From: RYN-230 sp963837335
GTDB lineage: Bacteria; Actinomycetota; Actinomycetes; Streptosporangiales; Streptosporangiaceae
DNA: 64,000 nt
Assembly (NCBI GenBank): GCA_963837335.1
Contig: CAWINS010000058.1
Location: 20,385-84,384 of the forward strand
Reading direction: 5' to 3'
Both the position numbers and the translations under genes were made by a program. Each line of letters starts with the position of its first letter. The stretch's first letter is position 1. Under the pieces are notes generated by a model that was not told the origin of the DNA, did not search any database, and saw only the letters and a list, made by a program, of their open reading frames with translations. This document shows positions 56,903 to 64,000 of the stretch, one piece after another.

Positions 56903-57717
56903 TCAGGCTTTCCGTGCGACTCCTACCAGGTTCCCGAACCGGCTGGGGTCCTCGGGCACGTCGGCGGGCGAGTCGGGCCGCCACAGCGGGACGTAGACCA
57001 GCCCCGGGTCCACCAGCTCGAAACCGTCGAAGAAGCGCAGGATGTCCGCTGGCGGCCGGGCCCGGATCGGGGTGGACACGGTCCGGTTGTACGCCTTCTC
57101 GAAGGCCTTCACCACCGGGGTATCGCCCGTCGCCGTGATGTGACTGAGTACGAGATAGCTACCCGGCGCGAGCGCGTCCCGCAGCCGGGAAACCAGATTC
57201 CAGGGGTCGTCAGCGTCGCTGATGAAGTGCAGCACCGCGACGAGCAGCAGCCCGGTGGGCTCGCCTGAGCGGATCAGCCGCGCGACGGCCTCATGGTCCA
57301 GGATCTTCTCTGGCTCACGCAGGTCGGCGTCGATCACGGCGGCGTTGTCGTTGCCGTCCAGGATGACCTTGCTGTGCGCGATGGCGACCGGGTCGATGTC
57401 CGCATAGACCACCCGCGCGGCTGGGTCGGCCTGCTGGGCGACCTCGTGCACGTTGCCCTGGGTTGGGATGCCGGAACCTATGTCGAGGAACTGCCGGATA
57501 CCGGTCCCGGCCAGGAACCGCACGGCCCGGCCCAGGAACGCCCGGTTGGCCCGGGCAAACGTCCGGGCGTTGGGGTCCACTGAGGTAAAAGCCCGGCCCG
57601 CGTCCTGGTCAACCAGGAAATTATGGCTACCGCCCAGCAGGTAGTCATAGACCCGGGCAGCGTTCGCCCGCCCGGTGTTCAACGCCTGGCGGCAGCCAGT
57701 CGGGCTCGTCAGCCACG
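56903..57717 (-). CDS. SAM-dependent methyltransferase, DUF574 family (frameshifted near start)
   Basis: About 271 residues. GTG 57717 behind GGGAGG opens ADEPDWLPPGV, the standard DUF574 N-terminus; one base is missing near 57681, after which NTGRANAARVYDYLLGGSHNF and FLDIGSGIPTQGNVHEVAQ continue. VVYADIDPVAIAH is the SAM site and LLLVAVLHFISDADDP the post-motif loop. Common in Streptomyces; substrate unknown. ORF-only start at 57682 (TTG) would lose the N-terminus. Confidence 0.83.
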
Positions 57718-57748
57718 CGCGCCTCCCGTGTCAGCCACGTGCGCCTCC
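57709..57748. repeat. 19-bp direct repeat at the methyltransferase start
   Basis: GTCAGCCACGCGCGCCTCC (57709-57727) and GTCAGCCACGTGCGCCTCC (57730-57748) differ by one base. The first copy covers the methyltransferase start codon and ribosome-binding site, the second lies just outside, so duplication could have made a second leader. Confidence 0.7.
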
Positions 57749-57767
57749 GTATAGGCCGTATTAAGCC

Positions 57768-59570
57768 GTGCATAATGCGGTACCTTTCGTGATTGCACGA
57801 TATCGCACAGCACTGGATCTCCGGGTCCAGGAATGGCTGTGCTCCTGGGCAAGGATTGGTGCAGACGCGGTGGTGACACAGATAGCCGGGGCGGACGATC
57901 CGGCGCCACCCCGCCGGCGCGGCGCTGGCGGAATCAGCTTCGCGGTGCTCACCGTGGACGCAGCCGGGCTGGTGACCTCATGGTCAGTCACGGCCGAGCG
58001 GTTGTTCGGCCGGAGGGCCGGGGAGATAACCGGGCAGCACCTGGGTGACGTGCTGCTCAACCGCCCGGGCCAGCGCGAGCTGTTAGGGCAGGCGCAGGCC
58101 GAGGTCGGTGCAGGACGGCCGTGGACCGCGACCGTGGACCTCGCCTTCGCCCAGGCGGACGGCCTGGCCACCATGCACTGCGAACCGGCGCCCGGCGGCT
58201 CACCGGCCGGGCCTGGCGGTGCTCTCGTGATCATCCAGCGTGCTCCGGCCATCCCGGCCCACCCCGGCCCGGACCTGCTGAGCGAGGCGGCGACCCGGAT
58301 CGGCACCACGCTCGACCTGACCCGCACGGCCCGCGAGGTCACCGAGGTCGCCGTACCCGCGTTCGCCGCCGCGGCCACCATCTTCGTCTCCGAACCACTG
58401 CTGGCCGCCGATGATGTCGCGGCCCGACGGTCGGGGTCCACCGCGGTGGTGCGCCGCCTCGCGGCCCGGCTGGCCGGCCAGCCACCGGCGGTCACCGACA
58501 GCGTGCTCCGCCCCGGCGAGGTGCTCGTCTTCGACGGGGCCTCACCCAGCTTCCGCGCTATGCGCACCGGCCAGCCGGTCCGGTCCGATCACCTCGGCCA
58601 GGAGACCGTCGACCGGCTGACCCGGCGTCCTGGCGGCCATCAGGTCGCGGCCGGCTACACCACGTTCCTGGCCGTCCCGCTGGCCGCGCGGGGTCTGGTG
58701 CTGGGCTGCGCGACCTTCGCCCGGGCCCCCCGCGATCCCGGCTTTGAGGCCGATGACATCGCGCTGGCCGCCGAACTGGCCGCCCGGGCCGCGGTGTGCA
58801 TCGACAACGCCCGGCTCTACGACCGGGAGCGGCGGACCGCGTTTGCCCTCCAGCACGGCCTGCTGCCCCGCGAGCCGCGCATCCCGGCCGGGATGGAGGT
58901 CGCGCACCGATATTTCCCGGTGGGGGCGAGCGTGGTAGGTGGTGACTGGCACGACATCGTGCGGTTGCCGGGCGGGCGGGCAGCGCTGATCGTCGGGGAT
59001 GCGATGGGTCATGGCCCGGAGGCGGCGGCGGTCATGGTGCAGTTGCGCACCGCCGCCCACACCCTGGCCAGCCTCGATCTGCCTCCGGAGGACATCTTGC
59101 ACCGGCTGGACCGGATGGCCGCCGGGATGCCCGCGGCGCCGTTCGCCACCTGTATCTACGCGGTGATCGACCCGGAGCAGAATTCGTGCGTGATCGCGAA
59201 GGCTGGCCATCCGCCGCCGTTGCTGGCCCGGCCCGGCCGGGCCCCGCTGGTGCTCGACCTCCCGCCCGGGCTCCCGCTCGGCCTCGGCACCGGGTCCTTC
59301 GAGGCGGCGGAAGTAAGCCTGTCCCCGGGGACCACCCTCGCCCTGTACACCGACGGCCTGGTGGAGAGCCGCATCCGGCCGCTGGACGAGGGCATCGCCG
59401 CGCTGGGTGCAGCCCTGGCCGCGGTGCTGGCCCCGCCCGGCGGCCCACTCGACACCGGCTGCGAAACGGTCACCCAGGCGCTGCGCCAGCGCGGCGACGA
59501 TGACATCACGCTGGTGCTGGCCCGGATCCGGCCCGGGGGTATCGGGCTCCCGCTGACCCGGCCCGGCTGA
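57768..59570 (+). CDS. PAS-GAF-SpoIIE phosphatase
   Basis: 600 residues. A PAS-like domain at ~60-150 (FAVLTVDAAGLVTSWSVTAE, ERLFGRRAGEITGQHL), GAF domain ~175-350 (TVDRLTRRPGGHQVAAGYTT, FLAVPLAARGLVLGCATFAR), then SpoIIE PP2C at ~360-590: FALQHGLLPREPRIPAGMEV, VVGGDWHDIVRLPGGRAALI, GDAMGHGPEAA, KAGHPPPLLA and LYTDGLVESR. Cytosolic sensor phosphatase. GTG start at 57768; a later start is possible. Confidence 0.9.
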   Translation: MHNAVPFVIARYRTALDLRVQEWLCSWARIGADAVVTQIAGADDPAPPRRRGAGGISFAVLTVDAAGLVTSWSVTAERLFGRRAGEITGQHLGDVLLNRPGQRELLGQAQAEVGAGRPWTATVDLAFAQADGLATMHCEPAPGGSPAGPGGALVIIQRAPAIPAHPGPDLLSEAATRIGTTLDLTRTAREVTEVAVPAFAAAATIFVSEPLLAADDVAARRSGSTAVVRRLAARLAGQPPAVTDSVLRPGEVLVFDGASPSFRAMRTGQPVRSDHLGQETVDRLTRRPGGHQVAAGYTTFLAVPLAARGLVLGCATFARAPRDPGFEADDIALAAELAARAAVCIDNARLYDRERRTAFALQHGLLPREPRIPAGMEVAHRYFPVGASVVGGDWHDIVRLPGGRAALIVGDAMGHGPEAAAVMVQLRTAAHTLASLDLPPEDILHRLDRMAAGMPAAPFATCIYAVIDPEQNSCVIAKAGHPPPLLARPGRAPLVLDLPPGLPLGLGTGSFEAAEVSLSPGTTLALYTDGLVESRIRPLDEGIAALGAALAAVLAPPGGPLDTGCETVTQALRQRGDDDITLVLARIRPGGIGLPLTRPG

Positions 59571-59603
59571 CCCCCGGCCCGGCCAGTTCCACGGCCAGCC
59601 AGC

Positions 59604-60006
59604 TCAGTCGAGTGGCGCGCCGACCCGCTCCCGGATCTCCTGCACCGCCCACTGATTGCCGTCCAGGTCGGCGAAGAATATGAACTTCCCACCGTCCCGG
59701 GGATCGAGCTGCTGGATCTCCGAGACCTCGACGCCCCGGCCGGTCAGCTCGGCCCGGGCCGCGCGGATGTCCCTGACCACCAGCTGGAGCCGCGCCGCGG
59801 CCCCCCCGGGGGCGTCCGCGCTGATCAGTGCCGGGCCGATCACGACCGAGCAGGCCGATCCGGGCGGCGTCATGTGCACCACCCGCATGTCGGGTGCGGG
59901 CTGCGTGTCGGCATCCAGATGGAATCCCGAGCTTCCCGAGATAGAACTCTTTGGCCCGGTCGATGTCGGTGACCGGCACGACGACTACTTCCAGCTTCCA
60001 GTCCAT
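59604..60006 (-). CDS. VOC-family (glyoxalase-like) protein, frameshifted
   Basis: 133 residues from ATG 60006 with one extra base near 59930: DWKLEVVVVPVTDIDRAKEF, YLGKLG, then one frame over DADTQPAPDMRVVHMTPPGS, RDIRAARAELTGRGVEVSEI and FIFFADLDGNQWAVQEI. The two beta-alpha-beta modules and terminal Glu match the VOC superfamily. Probably a small metal-dependent enzyme or resistance-like protein. Confidence 0.78.
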
Positions 60007-60246
60007 GATGGCTACTCCTTCCGGCTGGCGCGCCTGGGCGGCGCTCCTGGTCCTAGGACGGAGCTGCTGCGAGAGTCTCGACATCGCCCTCCCGGGTTTG
60101 GGTAAATTGCGCCGGGCCGGGTAGACGGCCGCGGTGCGCTCCGGACCTGGACGCCGCCGCCGTTGTCCCGGCCGGAGGGTGATGCCACAGTGCAGGCGCT
60201 TCTCGCCCACCGGGCCGCCCGGTGATACCCCAGGGAATCAGCAGCG

Positions 60247-60512
60247 CGCTACGGCCATTTCGACGACCCCGCCGTGAATACGTCACCACCCGCCCGGACG
60301 CACCATTTGCCCGGGATCAACTACCTGGGCACGGGCACGTTCTTCGGGGTCATCTCGAATACGCGGGCGGCTATCCCTGCTACCGCGACGCCCGGTTACG
60401 CAGCATAACCCGGTATCGCGACAACGGTGCCCAGCCGATTCGGGCGGGCGGTATCTGTATTCTGCGAGATAATGGCTCTGGCGCCTGCTGGTCAGCGTCG
60501 AGGCGGTCGTCG
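60247..60512 (+). pseudogene. Decayed N-terminal remnant of a GH94 cellobiose/chitobiose-phosphorylase-like gene
   Basis: Translating with slips gives RYGHFDDPA (60247), REYVTTRPDAPF one frame over, INYLGTGTFFGVISNT, then AGGYPCYRDARLRSITRYRDN and ILRDNGSGACWSAS. These are in order the N-terminal motifs of the GH94/NdvB-type phosphorylases (YGYFDD, REYVITRPDTP, NYLGTEDFFGLISNT, AGGYSFYRDARLRR, LRDNGSGEYWS). At least three frame breaks lie in about 265 bp and nothing of the remaining ~700 residues follows; a cupin gene begins right after. So this is a true relic, unlike the single-indel genes nearby. Confidence 0.72.
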
Positions 60513-60513
60513 G

Positions 60514-60911
60514 CTAAGCCGGGGGGACCCCGGTGGTGCTGGTCACGTGCGCGGGAATGGCACCGTCATGGCGGTCGCCAGTCGTGGACGTCCCGGCCGG
60601 CTCGAACATCAAGATGGAGCCCCCGGGGGAGCTGGGCTTATGCTCGGTGCCCCGGGGCACCACGAACATGTCTCCGGTCCGCAGTTCACGGTCCGCTCGC
60701 CACCGCCACCGGGGTCACGGAGCGAAATATTGAACTGCCCGCTGAGCACCAGGAAGAACTCATCGGTGTGGTCGTGGCTATGCCAGACGTGCTCACCGCG
60801 GGTGTGTGCGATACGGACGTCGTAGTCATTGACCCGGCCGATGATCCGGGGCAGGTAGATCTCGTCGAACTGGGCGAGCGCGGCGGCGACGTTCACTGGG
60901 CTGGATTCCAT
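60514..60911 (-). CDS. Cupin domain protein (frameshifted)
   Basis: About 132 residues from ATG 60911 with a one-base deletion near 60695. First half: DEIYLPRIIGRVNDYDVRIA, HVWHSHDHTDEFFLVLSGQFNI (the HxH...E metal-binding cupin motif). After the slip RTGDMFVVPRGTEHKPSSPG carries the second cupin motif (the late His). Small beta-barrel, possible sugar isomerase or dioxygenase-like; function unknown. Divergent from the AraC gene. Confidence 0.76.
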
Positions 60912-60943
60912 GACCCTACGATCCGCCGCCGGGCCGGGCCGTC

Positions 60944-61886
60944 TTGTACGGTCTTGATGTGGACGGCGGCCGGGAAGGGAGCTGTCACGTCGAGGCCTGG
61001 GTACCGCCGGTCCCCGGGATCGCCGAGGTGTTCCACGCCCGCATGACGGGCTGGGCGTACCCGCCACACTGCCACGACACCTGGGCGGTCCTCATCGTGG
61101 ACGCGGGCGCCATCCGCTACAGCCTCGATCGCCGCAGTTGCACGGCGGGCGGCGAGACCGTCACCATCCTTCCGCCCGGAGTCGTGCACGACGGGCGTCC
61201 CGCCCCCGGCCAGCTCGGCTTCCGCAAGCGTGAGCTGTACCTGCCGCTGACGTTCCTGCCCGCCACGCTGGTCGGTGCGGCGGTCAACCACACGGCGATC
61301 CGGGATGGCCGGCTGCGCCGGGCCCTGGCCGGGCTGCATGACTGCCTCACCAGCGATGACCCGCCCAGCGATGACCCGCCCAGCGATGACTCGCCCAGCG
61401 AGAGCGCAGCCCGCCGCCTGGCTGGCCGATCCCGGTGAGCAGCTCCGGGTGCAGGCGCGGCTGGGTTTCGTCACCGAACGCATCGCCGCCCACCTCGGTC
61501 ACTGGCCGCCGCGCCGCGAGCCGGAGCCGCGTCTGGCCGGCCAGGTGCGCGATCTCCTCGACGAGCACCTGGCCGAGCCGGTCACGCTCGGGGCCGCCGC
61601 GGCGCAGCTGGGCCGGTCCGTCCCGCATCTGGTCCGCAGCTTCACCCGCGAGTTCGGGGTGAGCCCGCACGCCTACCTGATCGGCCGCCGGGTGGACGCC
61701 GCCCGGCGCGCCCTGCTCCAGGGCGCCCGCCCCGCCGACGTCGCGGCGGACCTGGGCTTTTACGATCAGGCGCATTTCATCCGGCACTTCAAGCGGCATG
61801 TGGCGGTCACCCCCGCCCGGTTCGCCCGGGGCCGGGCCCGTCCGGTCGGGCCCGGCCTGTCCCTGACCCCCGGTCCCCGCGGGTAG
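60944..61886 (+). CDS. AraC-family transcriptional regulator (frameshifted)
   Basis: About 313 residues with a single-base slip near 61405, at the end of a 15-bp repeat run. N-terminal cupin-like arm: EVFHARMTGWAYPPHCHDTW, GGETVTILPPGVVHDGRP. C-terminal double HTH in the next frame: EPVTLGAAAAQLGRSVPHLV, RSFTREFGVSPHAYLIGRRV, DVAADLGFYDQAHFIRHFKR. TTG 60944 or GTG 60959 may be the start. Possibly controls the divergent cupin gene. Confidence 0.85.
61351..61395 (+). repeat. Three 15-bp tandem repeats in the AraC gene
   Basis: Units CAGCGATGACCCGCC at 61351, 61366 and 61381 (last with one change) plus a partial fourth code the linker (SDDPP)n between the sensor and DNA-binding domains. The frameshift sits just after, consistent with slippage. 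Confidence 0.85.
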
Positions 61887-61948
61887 GCCCAGGCCCACCC
61901 CGGAATTAGGTACGCCCCCATAGCGCCGGGCGCCCCGGCGGCGTCACG

Positions 61949-63828
61949 ATGGGTGACATGGGAATCCTGGTGATCGTCCTGTGGCGCGTTATCGGCCGGC
62001 TCCTGCGTCGTCTGGGCCGGGGCGTCCTGCTCGTGCCCGTGGCCGCGATGGCCCCGGTGCTGTTCGGGGTGCGCCCGTGGACCGTGGCGGCGGTCCTGCT
62101 GGCCGTCGTGGTGGCACTCTGGCGGCCGGTCATGGCGGCGATGGTGCTGCCGGTCACCATGGTGGTCGCCGGCATCAGCGGTCTGGTGGTGGCGGCCACC
62201 ACGCCCGCGCAGTCTTGGTGGGCGGTATCCGCGCTGGTCGCGATCAAGCAGCGCCTGGTCAGCGGGCCCGGCGCGGCCAAGATCGCCCAGTTCAAGATGG
62301 TCCGGGCGGGTGCCGTGGTCGGCCGCCGGTCCGTCGTCGCCCGGCTCGCGCCGGGGCCCGGTTCCCGCACTACGGTCCTCGCGCCGGGGCCCGGTGTCCC
62401 GCCCGGCACTCACCGGTCCTCGCGCCGGGGCCCGGTTCCCGCACTACGGTCCTCGCCCCGGTGCCCGGTTCCCGCATTACGGTCAACGCGCCGGTGTCCG
62501 GTTTCCGCGGTCCGGTCAAGATGCCCGCGGGCCCGCACTTCTACGGGCCCCCGCCGAAGATCGCCGTCCAGGCGATGGCCGGCCGGGGGTGGTCGTGGAC
62601 CGTCAAGGGCGGGGGGCCGCCCGTCCAGATCCATCGGGCCGGCGGCGGATTCTGGCCTGGCTACCTGGTGCCGCTGGCCTTGCTGCTGCTCACCCTGGGC
62701 CTGTGGCTGCTGCCGCGTACCCTGGCCGCGCTGCGCGCGCACACCGCCGGGCTGCTCTCCTACCTGCGGCTCCGGATGCTGGAGAATCGCTGGGGCATTC
62801 TCCTGATCCCGGTCGCGCTGCTCGGCCTGACCGTGTTCGGCGTGCACCTGTGGACGGTCGCGCTGGTCCTGGTCTCCGTCGTCACCGCGGTCCGGTGGCC
62901 GGTCATCGCCGCGGACCTGGTCCCGCTGGCACTGGCCGCGTTCGCGGCCCGCGGTTTCATGCTCGCCGCGAGCTGGCAGTCGCTGCCCCCGAGGCTGGCG
63001 CAGCCCGCCCTGCTCTACGGGACCGTCCTGGTCAGCAGCCGCGAGACGGCCATGCTGGCCGGGGCCGAGGCCAGCGCGTTCCTCGTGGTGGCTGCGTGGC
63101 TGGTGCCGCGGACGCTCGGGGCACATACCCGCGCGCTCCTGGTCCCCCCGGGCGGGACCTGGAACTGGAGGGCCGGGTGCAGCGGCTGACCGAAACCCGG
63201 AGCCTGGCCGTGGACCACGCCGCCACCGAACTGCGCCGGATCGAGCGTGACCTGCACGACGGCGCGCAGGCTCGGCTGATCGCGCTGGGCATGAACTTGC
63301 GCGCGGTCGAGCGCATGCTGCCCGGCCCGGCCGGAGGCCGCGCTGGCGCTGGTCGCCGAGGCCAGGGAGACGTCGCTGCGTGCCCTCAGCGACCTGCGCG
63401 ACCTGGTGCGCGGTATCTGCCCGCCAGTCCTGGCCGACCGGGGTCTCGGCCACGCCGTGCGGGCCCTGGCCCTGGACACTCCATTCCCGGTGGACCTGGA
63501 CATCGACCTGCCCGGGCGGCTGGCCACGCCGGTGGAGTCGGCCTGCTACTTCGCGGTGGCGGAGGCCCTGGCCAACGCGGTGCGGCACTCGGGGGCGCGC
63601 CGGGTGCATATCCGCATGGAGCACCAGGCGGGCCTGCTGCGGGTCCAGGTCGCCGACGACGGGGCGGGCGGGGCGGACCCGGCCCGGGGGTCCGGGCTGC
63701 GGGGCGTGGAACAGCGGCTGGGTGCGTTCGATGGCATCCTGGCGGTGAACAGCCCGCCGGGCGGGCCGACCATGATCGCCATGGAGGTGCCGTGCGCGTT
63801 GTCGTCGCCGAAGACCTGTTCCTGCTGA
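61949..63828 (+). CDS. NarL-type sensor histidine kinase (reading frame broken)
   Basis: About 626 residues over at least three slips (within repeat unit two near 62400, near 63160, near 63335). TM helices early (VLFGVRPWTVAAVLLAVVVA, VMAAMVLPVTMVVAGISGL) and again after the repeat region (LVPLALLLLTLGLWLLP, LIPVALLGLTVFGVHLWTV). The C-terminal kinase has RRIERDLHDGAQARLIALG (HisKA_3, phospho-His), DLRDLVRGICPPVLADRGL, ANAVRHSGARRVHIR (N box) and VADDGAGGADPARGSGLRGV (G box). Overlaps the response-regulator gene by 37 bp. Confidence 0.75.
62345..62517 (+). repeat. 33-bp repeat, five units, in the histidine kinase
   Basis: Units at 62345, 62378, 62419, 62452 and 62485 encode LAPGPGSRTTV-like 11-residue repeats. 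The second unit is 41 bp (an extra 8 bp), which is what breaks the reading frame. Confidence 0.85.
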
Positions 63829-64000
63829 GGGACGGGCTGACCCGGCTGCTCGGGGCGCACGGCTTCGAGATCGCCGCGGCGGTGGACAGCGCACCCGACC
63901 TGCTGTGCGCGCTACTGGAGCAGCGGCCCGACGTGGCGGTGGTGGACGTCCGGCTGCCCCCGTCGTTCGCCGATGACGGGCTGCAGGCGGCGCTGGCCGC
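63792..64000 (+). CDS. NarL-family response regulator, cut by window end
   Basis: GTG 63792 opens RVVVAEDLFLLRDGLTRLLG; EQRPDVAVVDVRLPP contains the phospho-acceptor Asp after the acidic AED pocket. Only about 69 residues are in the window. Partner of the overlapping histidine kinase. Confidence 0.88.
   Translation, partial: MRVVVAEDLFLLRDGLTRLLGAHGFEIAAAVDSAPDLLCALLEQRPDVAVVDVRLPPSFADDGLQAALA

Noticed and set aside
60222..61046. A 274-residue plus frame across the GH94 relic and cupin gene
   Set aside because: It mixes relic sequence with antisense of the cupin gene.
1..64000. tRNA, rRNA, transposase or integrase genes
   Set aside because: None recognised by eye on either strand; the locus shows no obvious mobile-element boundary.

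Overview
This window is high-GC DNA with dense GTG/TTG starts, SpoIIE-type PP2C phosphatases, a DUF574 SAM methyltransferase, a Ser/Thr kinase and a STAND/WD40 protein. That combination points to a filamentous actinomycete (Streptomyces, Streptosporangiales or a relative); the sequence alone does not fix the genus. Layout: (1) 0.7-15.6 kb is an exopolysaccharide locus. A rightward set encodes a huge secreted Agd3-like polysaccharide deacetylase with 12 Ig-like repeats, a small membrane protein and a GH114 polygalactosaminidase-like protein. A convergent leftward operon encodes a PelF-type glycosyltransferase, a 12-TM PelG-like membrane protein, a LegB-like 4,6-dehydratase, a sugar nucleotidyltransferase, an NDP-sugar epimerase/reductase and two spherulin-4 (GH135) proteins. 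These are the parts of fungal galactosaminogalactan (Agd3, Sph3, Ega3) combined with the bacterial Pel synthase. (2) 16-19.4 kb: an NB-ARC-like ATPase with about 14 WD40 repeats. (3) 19.4-31 kb: a second GH114-like secreted protein and a GH4 glycosidase, divergent from a sugar ABC transporter, SIS isomerase/deaminase, PfkB kinase, class II aldolase, DeoR regulator and second PfkB kinase. This resembles an aga-type amino-sugar catabolic operon, so the neighbourhood may make, trim and eat a galactosamine-containing polymer. (4) 31-35.8 kb: a nucleotidyltransferase/XRE pair that looks like a toxin-antitoxin module, a MinD-like ATPase and a D-amino-acid deaminase-like PLP enzyme. (5) 35.8-46.5 kb: a peptide and D-amino-acid region with an SDR, an oligopeptidase B-like S9 peptidase, a P1/DmpA aminopeptidase, an HDAC-family amidohydrolase and a five-gene Dpp/Opp transporter. 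(6) 46.6-49 kb: cytochrome bd oxidase. (7) 49-64 kb: signalling and miscellaneous genes (Ser/Thr kinase, two SpoIIE phosphatases, TetR with a VC0807-family membrane protein and a perfect palindromic operator, an APH-like kinase, an M55 D-aminopeptidase, a DUF574 methyltransferase, VOC and cupin proteins, AraC, and a two-component system cut by the window end). A decayed GH94 phosphorylase remnant lies at 60.25-60.5 kb. Many genes carry single-base frameshifts, usually in G/C-rich runs, with conserved residues continuing in the next frame. Most look like assembly or sequencing indels rather than decay, and I give each such gene its inferred full extent.
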